This document shows positions 57,528-64,000 of a DNA stretch of 64,000 bases, piece by piece; position 1 is the first letter of the stretch, and every line of letters starts with the position of its first letter. The DNA is from Marifrigoribacter sp965178585 (lineage in GTDB: Bacteria; Bacteroidota; Bacteroidia; Flavobacteriales; Flavobacteriaceae). The position numbers and the translations under genes were made by a program. The notes below the pieces were generated by a model. The model was not told the DNA's origin, searched no databases, and saw nothing but the letters and a program-made list of their open reading frames with translations. Where the stretch lies: contig OZ238267.1 in the NCBI GenBank assembly GCA_965178585.1, positions 1,488,001 through 1,552,000 of the forward strand, read 5' to 3'.

Positions 57528-58976
57528 CTAATAATAAGTAAAACGCCTTACTTTAGAAATATATTTTGCCAATCTTATTACTTGATGACTATAACCATAC
57601 TCGTTATCATACCAAACATATAGCACTACACTTTTTCCGTTTTTGGCAACAATAGTTGCATTACTATCATAGATAGATGGGGCAGAAGTTCCTACAATAT
57701 CACTAGAAACTAATTCGTTATTTAAGGAATATTGAATTTGCTCTACCAATTCTCCTTGCATTGCATATTTTTTAATAATAGCATTTAAGTCTTCTTTAGT
57801 AGTTTCTTTATTTAATTCAAGATTTAAAATCGCTAATGAACCGTTTGGTACAGGTACTCGTATAGCACTTGAAGTTAGCTTTCCTTCAAATGAAGGTAAT
57901 GCTTTTGAAACTGCTTTACCTGCTCCTGTTTCAGTAATTACCATATTTAACGCAGCAGCACGACCTCTTCTGTATTTTTTATGCATATTATCTACCAAAT
58001 TTTGGTCATTGGTATATGCGTGAATGGTTTCAAGGTGACCATGATCAACTCCAAATGTATCTTCAACAGCTTTTAAAACAGGAGTGATTGCATTGGTTGT
58101 ACAAGACGCAGCAGAAAATATATCTACTGTATTTGGATCGTAGTCTAAATGATTAGCTCCGTGAACGATATTTGGTATTCCTTTTCCTGGTGCAGTTAAT
58201 AATACTTTTGCGACACCTTTTCCTTTTAAATGACGAGCTAATTCAACATCATCTCTAAATGCTCCTGTGTTATCAATAATTAATGCGTCGTTAATTCCGT
58301 ATTTTGTATAATCAATATCTTCTGGAGCGTTCGCTGAAATTATATAAACAGTAGTTCCGTTTATAATCAAAGCTTTGTTCTCTTCATCAATTGAAACAGT
58401 ACCATTGAAATCGCCGTGAACTGAGTCCATTTTTAATAAGGAAGCTCTTTTTTCTAATACCGTTTTGTCAACATTACCTCTTGTTACAATAGCTCTAAGT
58501 CTCATTTGTGAACCTTTACCAGCTTTTGTCATCAATTCTCTAGCAAGTAATCTACCAATACGTCCAAAACCATAAAGTACAACATCTTTAGGAGTGATGT
58601 CTTCTACATTATTAGAAGCACTTAATTTATCTTTTACAAAAGACAAGGTGTCATCATAGTTCTTTTCTTCTAAAAAATACTCATAAGTTAATTTTCCTAT
58701 ATCTAATTTTGAAGGAGGTAAACCTAATGTTTTAATAGCCTGTGCAATTTCAACAGAATCGAAAATTGAAATAGGCTTGCCTACAAAATCATTTGCATAT
58801 TTGTGAAGATTTAAAATTTCACTAACACTGCGATCAATTAATTGATTTCTGAAAAGTACTAATTCAATCGAATCATCATACCAAAGATCACTTATAGTTT
58901 TAATAAATTCGACCGTTGCTTTACGGCGGTCAGTTTGAAAAGACAGTTCTTTTTCATAAACGTCAACAAAACTCAT
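57528..58976 (-). CDS. Glyceraldehyde-3-phosphate dehydrogenase, long form
   Basis: 482 aa, about 150 longer than classical GAPDH. Residues 1-125 are an extra helical N-terminal domain; the NAD domain starts at VVLYGFGRIGRLLARELM and the active-site Cys is in FSAASCTTNAITPVL. The C-terminus ends in WYDNEYGYSHQVIRLA, as in the family. Such long enzymes are regular in Bacteroidota beside a standard gap gene; they may run in one direction (gluconeogenic) but sequence does not prove it. A TATTTTTG box on the reverse strand is at 59008-59015. Confidence 0.92.
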   Translation of the reverse strand: MSFVDVYEKELSFQTDRRKATVEFIKTISDLWYDDSIELVLFRNQLIDRSVSEILNLHKYANDFVGKPISIFDSVEIAQAIKTLGLPPSKLDIGKLTYEYFLEEKNYDDTLSFVKDKLSASNNVEDITPKDVVLYGFGRIGRLLARELMTKAGKGSQMRLRAIVTRGNVDKTVLEKRASLLKMDSVHGDFNGTVSIDEENKALIINGTTVYIISANAPEDIDYTKYGINDALIIDNTGAFRDDVELARHLKGKGVAKVLLTAPGKGIPNIVHGANHLDYDPNTVDIFSAASCTTNAITPVLKAVEDTFGVDHGHLETIHAYTNDQNLVDNMHKKYRRGRAAALNMVITETGAGKAVSKALPSFEGKLTSSAIRVPVPNGSLAILNLELNKETTKEDLNAIIKKYAMQGELVEQIQYSLNNELVSSDIVGTSAPSIYDSNATIVAKNGKSVVLYVWYDNEYGYSHQVIRLAKYISKVRRFTYY

Positions 58977-59054
58977 AGATTTTTAATTTTAAAGTTAAAA
59001 TATTTTGCAAAAATACTCCTTTTAAAGAGTTAAATAAAGGATAATAATGAAAAT

Positions 59055-59092
59055 AAAAGCCTTCAGAAACTTATATTTTTCTGAAGGCTTTT
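59055..59092 (-). terminator. Terminator of the Do-type protease gene
   Basis: 15-bp stem AAAAGCCTTCAGAAA/TTTCTGAAGGCTTTT with an 8-nt loop, after the protease stop; it shares a 14-base arm with the GAPDH terminator. Confidence 0.85.
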
Positions 59093-59110
59093 AACTTAGT
59101 TTTAAATTTA

Positions 59111-60505
59111 TTATCTAAAAATGAAAGAATTAATTTCTCCTTGTTTATTGACAAAAGTCATTTTTATAGGATTGTTACTATTACTATTGTTCATAATATA
59201 TTTTGCATCTTCAATGTTATTGACTCTTTGATCATTAAGTTTTAAAATTATTGTCCCTTCTAGACCATAATTTCTAAGAGTTTCATTTAATGCACGACTT
59301 ACTTTTACTCCATAATCAACACCGTAAGATTTTAACTCACTTGAATTTGAGTTTTTAATTTCTAACCCTATATTGTCTAGGGTGTAAGTTTCTAGTTTTA
59401 TAAGAGTAACAGGAACAATTTTTTCATATCCATCTCTTAAGACTTTTACATCTACTACATCATTTGGGTGTTTAGACCCTAGATATCCTACTAAATCAGA
59501 GAATTTACCAATTTTTTTATCATCTATACCTTTAATAACATCACCTTTTTCAATCCCACTAATATCTGCACCACTACCTTTTTCAACAGAATTAACATAA
59601 ACCCCTTCAGATTCTTCAATTCCTAATTGATCAGCAATTTTTGTATTTAAACTTCCACCAGAAATTCCTAAAATTCCTCTTTGTACATTCCCATATTCAA
59701 TAATATCTTCAATTATTTTTCTTGCATTATTAGAGGGTACTGCAAATGAATAACCTACATAGGATCCAGTTTCAGAAGTTATTGCAGTGTTTATGCCAAT
59801 TAAATCTCCTTGAGTATTGACTAATGCACCACCACTATTACCTCTGTTTACAGCGGCATCTGTTTGAATAAAAGATTGAGGATTACCATCAAATTCATTT
59901 AAATCTCTTGCTTTTGCACTTACAATTCCTGCTGTTACCGTAGAAGTTAGATTAAATGGATTTCCAACGGCTAATACCCATTCCCCAATTTTTAAATTAT
60001 CAGAATTTCCGAAAGGAATATAGGCAAGATTTTCATTGGCTTTAATTTTAATTAACGCAATATCCGTATTTGGGTCAGAACCAATTAACTCAGCAGAGTA
60101 GGTTTTATTATTGTTTAATGTCACTTCTAATTGAGAAGAATTTTCAATTACATGATTATTAGTAACTATATATCCATCTGCAGAAATAATTACTCCACTA
60201 CCTGAACCTACCATTTCTCTAGGCTCTATACCACCAAAAAGATAACCTTTAAGCGTATTAGATTGACTTGTAATAGTTGTGTTTTTTACGTGTACTACAG
60301 CGTGAACTGTTTTTTCTGCCGCATCTGTAAAATCTAAATTTGAGTTAGGTATAGTGAAATTATTGTTATTTGTTGAGATTATTGCTGGGCTTTCTTGTTT
60401 TAAAACCATTGCAGATTCTTTTGGCTCTACAAAATGTTTATATCCTAAAAGCGTGAATACTCCTGCAAATAAAGCTACTATGAGTAATTTAAAAGTTTGT
60501 TTCAT
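59111..60505 (-). CDS. Periplasmic Do/DegP-type serine protease
   Basis: 464 aa with one N-terminal membrane/signal segment (FKLLIVALFAGVFTLLGY). Trypsin-like catalytic triad: His in GYIVTNNHVIE, Asp in GSDPNTDIALIK, Ser in NRGNSGGALVN. Two PDZ domains follow (GILGISGGSLNTKIADQLGI ... DDKKIGKFSDLVGYLG, and a second near residue 390). Degrades or refolds damaged envelope proteins. I leave out a symbol because degP, degQ and htrA names are not separable here. Confidence 0.95.
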   Translation of the reverse strand: MKQTFKLLIVALFAGVFTLLGYKHFVEPKESAMVLKQESPAIISTNNNNFTIPNSNLDFTDAAEKTVHAVVHVKNTTITSQSNTLKGYLFGGIEPREMVGSGSGVIISADGYIVTNNHVIENSSQLEVTLNNNKTYSAELIGSDPNTDIALIKIKANENLAYIPFGNSDNLKIGEWVLAVGNPFNLTSTVTAGIVSAKARDLNEFDGNPQSFIQTDAAVNRGNSGGALVNTQGDLIGINTAITSETGSYVGYSFAVPSNNARKIIEDIIEYGNVQRGILGISGGSLNTKIADQLGIEESEGVYVNSVEKGSGADISGIEKGDVIKGIDDKKIGKFSDLVGYLGSKHPNDVVDVKVLRDGYEKIVPVTLIKLETYTLDNIGLEIKNSNSSELKSYGVDYGVKVSRALNETLRNYGLEGTIILKLNDQRVNNIEDAKYIMNNSNSNNPIKMTFVNKQGEINSFIFR

Positions 60506-60636
60506 GATTTGTGATTTATTAATTGATGTAAATGATATTTATAGTTAACAATTTTTATAATAAAATATTTTTCAATAAAATCACTTTAACTCGTATTTAA
60601 CAAAGCAATAAGATTTCTATAACGCATAGCTTTTAA

Positions 60637-60644
60637 TATCTTTG
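60637..60644 (+). promoter_or_regulatory. dapF -7 box very close to the start codon
   Basis: TATCTTTG, ending 6 bp before the dapF ATG at 60651. If used, the mRNA would be leaderless or nearly so. Confidence 0.45.
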
Positions 60645-60650
60645 TCGCTT

Positions 60651-61424
60651 ATGAAAATACCTTTTTACAAATATCAAGGCACCGGTAATGACTTTGTGAT
60701 TATTGATAATAGAAATGATTTGTTTCCAAAAAATAACCATTCATTAATTGCAAAAATGTGTGAAAGAAAATTTGGAATAGGAGCTGATGGATTGCTGTTA
60801 TTGGAAAATAATAATGATGTTGACTTTACGATGGTATATTATAATGCCGATGGAAACTTAGGATCTATGTGTGGAAATGGAGGAAGATGTATAGTCCATT
60901 TTGCTAAGTATTTGAATGTTATTAATGAGAAAACTGTTTTTGAAGCTGTTGATGGAATTCATGAAGCTTCTATTAAAAACGAAATAGTTTCTCTAAAAAT
61001 GAATGATGTAGAGGACATCCATATAAATTCTAATTTTATATTTTTAAATACAGGTTCACCCCATCACGTAGAAATGGTTACTGATTTAAAAAACTATGAA
61101 GTAGAAGAAAAGGGGGCTCATATTAGAAATTATACCTACGGAAAGGAAGGTTCTAACATTAATTTTGTTGAGCAAATTAACAATAATTTGTTCGCAGTAA
61201 GAACTTTTGAGCGTGGAGTAGAAGCAGAAACTTTATCTTGTGGTACAGGTGTTACTGCTGTTGCTATTGCTTTGTCCGTGACAAATAAAATTGATAATAA
61301 TAGCGTTATTCTTCAGACTGAAGGAGGTGATTTAATGGTTCGTTTTAATAAAAAAGATACTACATTTAGCGACATATATTTAGAAGGACCTGCCACTCAA
61401 GTTTATAAGGGGGAATGGGTATGA
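60651..61424 (+). CDS. dapF: Diaminopimelate epimerase
   Basis: 257 aa from ATG 60651 (MKIPFYKYQGTGNDFVIID); an upstream TTG would add three residues. Active-site cysteines are in MCGNGGRCIVHF and ETLSCGTGVTAVAIAL. Converts LL- to meso-diaminopimelate for peptidoglycan and lysine. Its stop overlaps the GNAT gene start (ATGA), forming dapF-GNAT-mltG, a cell-wall operon. Confidence 0.96.
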   Translation: MKIPFYKYQGTGNDFVIIDNRNDLFPKNNHSLIAKMCERKFGIGADGLLLLENNNDVDFTMVYYNADGNLGSMCGNGGRCIVHFAKYLNVINEKTVFEAVDGIHEASIKNEIVSLKMNDVEDIHINSNFIFLNTGSPHHVEMVTDLKNYEVEEKGAHIRNYTYGKEGSNINFVEQINNNLFAVRTFERGVEAETLSCGTGVTAVAIALSVTNKIDNNSVILQTEGGDLMVRFNKKDTTFSDIYLEGPATQVYKGEWV

Positions 61425-61948
61425 AAACATTGATAGGAAAAAATATTTACTTAAGAGCATTAGCACCAGAAGATTTAGATTTTCTTTATCAATTGGAAAA
61501 CGATGAATCTGTATGGGAAGTTAGTAATACAACGAGTCCTTATTCAAAATTTATTTTGAAGCAATACTTAGAAAATTCTTATAAAGATATATATGAGGCG
61601 AAGCAGTTACGTTTAGTAATTTGTACTGCTGAAACAAATAAAGCTTTAGGGTGCATTGATTTATTTGATTTTGAACCTAAACATAAAAGAGTAGGGATAG
61701 GTATTATTATTTCATCAGAAGAGGATAAACAAAAAGGTTTTGCATCTGAAGCATTAAAAGTGGTTTGCAATTATGTTTTTACTCATTTAGATTTACATCA
61801 AGTATATGCTTCAATTACTGAAGATAATATACCAAGTATTTCATTATTTGAAAACGCAAACTTTAAAAAAACAGGAATTAAATTGGATTGGATTTATTCC
61901 TTTGGAAAATTAAAAAACGAACTATTTTACCAATTAATCAATGAGTAA
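61421..61948 (+). CDS. GNAT-family acetyltransferase (RimJ/RimL type)
   Basis: 175 aa from the ATGA overlap at 61421 (MKTLIGKNIYLRALAPEDL); an alternative ATG is at 61415. GNAT motifs: GIGIIISSEEDKQKGFASEA (acetyl-CoA site) and VYASITEDNIPSISLFENAN. Substrate unknown; the place within a cell-wall operon is suggestive only. It overlaps mltG by 8 bp. Confidence 0.9.
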   Translation: MKTLIGKNIYLRALAPEDLDFLYQLENDESVWEVSNTTSPYSKFILKQYLENSYKDIYEAKQLRLVICTAETNKALGCIDLFDFEPKHKRVGIGIIISSEEDKQKGFASEALKVVCNYVFTHLDLHQVYASITEDNIPSISLFENANFKKTGIKLDWIYSFGKLKNELFYQLINE

Positions 61949-62987
61949 CTTAAAAAAGATAATTTTAGCTACACTGATGTTAGGGCTGGTTATTATGGCA
62001 GGTTTTGCCTATTATGTATATGATAATATTTTTGTTCCAAATACTTTATTTGAAAATGAAAATGCTCACGTTTACATTTCTACGGGATCCAATTTTAACA
62101 ATGTAGTAGAGGAGTTATCTCCTTTATTAAAAGATATGGAATCTTTTAAAACAGTTGCTGCAAAAAAAGGGTACCCTTCTAATATAAAATCTGGACACTT
62201 TATTATAAATAAGGGAATGAATAACAATGAAATTGTTAATGCAATAAGAATTGGTAATGTCCCAATTACAATAAAGTTTAATAATCAGGAAAGAATTGAA
62301 AATTTGGCAGGAAGTCTAGGCAGACAGCTTGAGGCAGATAGTCTTTCATTTTTATCAGCAATGAAAAATGAAGAATTTCTTAGTAAGTATAACTTAACTA
62401 AAGAAACTTCTCTTTGTAATTTTATACCAAATACTTATGAGGTTTATTGGAATATTAATCCAGAAGATTTCAATAAAAAAATGTTTGAGGAATCCAACAG
62501 GTTTTGGAATGATCATCGTTTGGCAAAGGCGAAAGAAGTTAAACTTACTAAAGAACAGGTAATTAGCCTTGCAGCAATAGTTCAAAAGGAAACATCCAAA
62601 ACAGATGAAAGGACCAGAGTTGCGGGTGTTTATATGAATCGTATTAAAGTAGGAATGCTTTTACAAGCTGATCCAACAGTAATTTATTCAAAAAAGCTTT
62701 TAGATAATAATTTTGATCAACAAATAAAGAGGGTGCTTTATAAGGATTTAGAGTTAGATTCTCCATATAATACTTATAAATATGCAGGGATTCCACCAGG
62801 GCCTATTACAATGCCCGATATTTCTTCAATCGATGCGGTATTAAATTACGAACATCATAATTACTATTATTTTGTTGCAGATGTAACCAATTTTGGGTAT
62901 CATAAATTTGCGAAAACCCTTACACAGCATAATCGAAACAAACAAGAATATGTGAGATGGATCTCTCAACAAAAGATAAATAGATAA
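61941..62987 (+). CDS. mltG: Endolytic peptidoglycan transglycosylase MltG (YceG-like)
   Basis: 348 aa. N-terminal membrane anchor (ILATLMLGLVIMAGFAYYVY), a LysM-like domain (SFKTVAAKKGYPSNIKSGHF), then the catalytic domain with Glu in LAAIVQKETSKTDERTRVAG and the motif GMLLQADPTVIY; YKYAGIPPGPI is the usual late block. Cuts nascent glycan strands and sets their length. Confidence 0.93.
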   Translation: MSNLKKIILATLMLGLVIMAGFAYYVYDNIFVPNTLFENENAHVYISTGSNFNNVVEELSPLLKDMESFKTVAAKKGYPSNIKSGHFIINKGMNNNEIVNAIRIGNVPITIKFNNQERIENLAGSLGRQLEADSLSFLSAMKNEEFLSKYNLTKETSLCNFIPNTYEVYWNINPEDFNKKMFEESNRFWNDHRLAKAKEVKLTKEQVISLAAIVQKETSKTDERTRVAGVYMNRIKVGMLLQADPTVIYSKKLLDNNFDQQIKRVLYKDLELDSPYNTYKYAGIPPGPITMPDISSIDAVLNYEHHNYYYFVADVTNFGYHKFAKTLTQHNRNKQEYVRWISQQKINR

Positions 62988-63165
62988 ATTTGTATCCTCT
63001 TTTTAACATATTAAAAATAATTATGAGTATTTAATCGTTTTATTTCTACTCTATATCTAAAACTTACAAATATCTTTTAATGTAAGATATTACCTACTTA
63101 ATTTTGCTAAATCATAACGAAATACTAATGTTTAATACATGAGTATTTAATTTCAATATATGTTG

Positions 63166-63173
63166 TATCTTTG
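63166..63173 (+). promoter_or_regulatory. -7 box of the lytic-transglycosylase-like gene
   Basis: TATCTTTG, consensus TAnnTTTG, 47 bp upstream of the chosen ATG at 63220; no clear TTG at -33. Confidence 0.5.
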
Positions 63174-63219
63174 CAATCCCAAAATAAGGAGTAAGAATAC
63201 ACTTAAATTTTTGAATAAA

Positions 63220-63861
63220 ATGAAAAGTAACTTATTTAAAACAAGTTTATTACTGATAGTTGTGCTTAGTATAACATCGGGATTTTCTTTTAAGAAAGAA
63301 GTTGATTTATCAAAATATTTGATCAATGATTTGGAGCTTTGTTATCAAGTGCCTAATGAAGACGAAGTAGATTTACTTCATCCAGAAGAACCATCTTACT
63401 ATATTTTTTTAGGAAAGTCGTATATTGGATTTAAAGAAGCTATCGGTTTTAAAGAATCAAGAGGTGATTATTCTATTATTAATATTTATGGTTATTTAGG
63501 TAAATATCAATTTGGAAAAGGAACCCTTAAATTAATAGGAATTAACGATTCTAAAGGATTTCTTGAAAACACCTATTTACAAGAACAGGCCTTTTCTGCT
63601 AATACTTCTAGAAACAAGTGGATATTAAGAAGAGATATTCGAAGATTTGAAGGGAAATACGTTGGTGGTATAAAGATTACTGAGTCAGGAATTTTAGCAG
63701 CAGCTCATTTAGCTGGGGCTGGAAATGTAAAAAAATATTTAAGAAGTGGAGGAACAGAAAATTTTAACGATGCTTTTGGTACTTCAATTAGATATTATTT
63801 AAAGAAGTTTTCTGGATATGATACTTCGTTTATAATAGCAAATAAAAAAGCAAAAGCTTAA
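63220..63861 (+). CDS. Exported lytic-transglycosylase-like protein
   Basis: 213 aa from ATG 63220 (MKSNLFKTSLLLIVVLSITS), a signal peptide; a longer reading from 63160 would start before the promoter box. The block IGFKEAIGFKESRGDYSIIN with Glu, then YGYLGKYQFGKGTLKLIGI and ESGILAAAHLAGAGNVKKYL, has the layout of goose-type/SLT lysozyme folds; flavobacterial members are often labelled peptidoglycan-binding LysM proteins. Following mltG, a cell-wall role is likely. Not certain to be catalytic. Confidence 0.75.
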   Translation: MKSNLFKTSLLLIVVLSITSGFSFKKEVDLSKYLINDLELCYQVPNEDEVDLLHPEEPSYYIFLGKSYIGFKEAIGFKESRGDYSIINIYGYLGKYQFGKGTLKLIGINDSKGFLENTYLQEQAFSANTSRNKWILRRDIRRFEGKYVGGIKITESGILAAAHLAGAGNVKKYLRSGGTENFNDAFGTSIRYYLKKFSGYDTSFIIANKKAKA

Positions 63862-63868
63862 AACATCA

Positions 63869-64000
63869 TTATTTTTGAATAATAAATAAGGTGGGTCTTT
63901 TATGAAGATCCACCTTTATTTTTTTCCAATCATTTGCTGTATGAGTTTTTATGTACTCAGTAGGTAAAGTTATATCACAAGCTACACAAATATTAGTTTG
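63869..64000 (-). CDS. Possible 3' end of a gene entering from the right edge
   Basis: The reverse frame from the edge is open for 43 codons (QTNICVACDITLPTEYIKTH, then TANDWKKIKVDL) to TAA at 63869. It passes through the hairpin at 63888-63916, so the terminator would lie inside the gene; the frame may simply be chance. Confidence 0.3.
   Translation of the reverse strand, partial: QTNICVACDITLPTEYIKTHTANDWKKIKVDLHKRPTLFIIQK
63888..63925 (+). terminator. Terminator after the lytic-transglycosylase-like gene
   Basis: 12-bp stem AAGGTGGGTCTT/AAGATCCACCTT (one G-U pair), loop TTATG, then a T-rich run. Confidence 0.8.

Overview
The window is a piece of a Bacteroidota chromosome, almost certainly family Flavobacteriaceae. 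The support is low GC, gliding-motility ABC genes gldF and gldG, a C-terminal type IX secretion sorting domain, the monomeric NADP isocitrate dehydrogenase, families typical of the group (DUF4294, DUF2723, DUF6095), TAnnTTTG-type -7 promoter boxes, and a 16S gene with a flavobacterial look. Genus cannot be fixed from the sequence alone.

Region 1 (1-18.7 kb) is an accessory region that reads as one integrated element, or several stacked ones, docked at the 3' end of mnmE. From the mnmE side it carries a zinc-finger/HTH excisionase-like protein, a tyrosine integrase, an unknown 315-aa protein, two small MerR-like HTH proteins, a BT4734-type primase-like protein and a PriCT-2/DUF3987 ATPase. Then comes a four-gene defence-like operon: XRE regulator, type IIG-like restriction-methyltransferase of 1101 aa, a 107-aa helical protein and a long prokaryotic Argonaute of 703 aa whose PIWI active-site aspartates appear to be lost. 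Beyond it lie a small DUF6660-like protein and a heavy-metal efflux operon (CzcA fused to a TolC-like domain, CzcB, Fur-family regulator) that runs off the left edge. The far attachment site is not visible.

Region 2 (18.7-44 kb) is mostly core genome. It holds mnmE, a DUF4870 protein with an overlapping 56-aa membrane protein, dnaN, gldG/gldF, an SAM hydroxide adenosyltransferase with a small monooxygenase-like protein, a PhoH-like ATPase and purC. After these come surface and envelope genes: a membrane protein, a methyltransferase, a DUF2723 glycosyltransferase, a vanadium haloperoxidase homologue, a 1159-aa repeat-rich T9SS cargo protein, a PagL-like lipid A deacylase, an SGNH-like/MBOAT O-acyltransferase pair, an M42 peptidase and a DUF4294 protein.

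Region 3 (43.9-49.8 kb) is a complete rRNA operon, 16S-tRNA-Ile(GAT)-tRNA-Ala(TGC)-23S-5S, with two upstream promoters that share a longer motif, repeated boxA-like sequences, palindromes in the 23S-5S spacer and a strong terminator.

Region 4 (49.8-64 kb) is again core: a DUF6095 protein and murQ, monomeric icd, an unknown secreted protein, an 860-bp stretch with what looks like a decayed gene, rplS, a pseudouridine synthase with trmD, a GNAT gene broken by one in-frame stop, a long-type GAPDH, a Do/DegP protease, and a dapF-GNAT-mltG operon followed by a small lytic-transglycosylase-like exported protein.

The best candidate for an undescribed system is the Argonaute operon at 6.4-12.5 kb. 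The architecture suggests that a nuclease-dead, guide-binding Argonaute works with a methyltransferase/nuclease under XRE control. That is an inference from gene order and motifs; no database search was possible.
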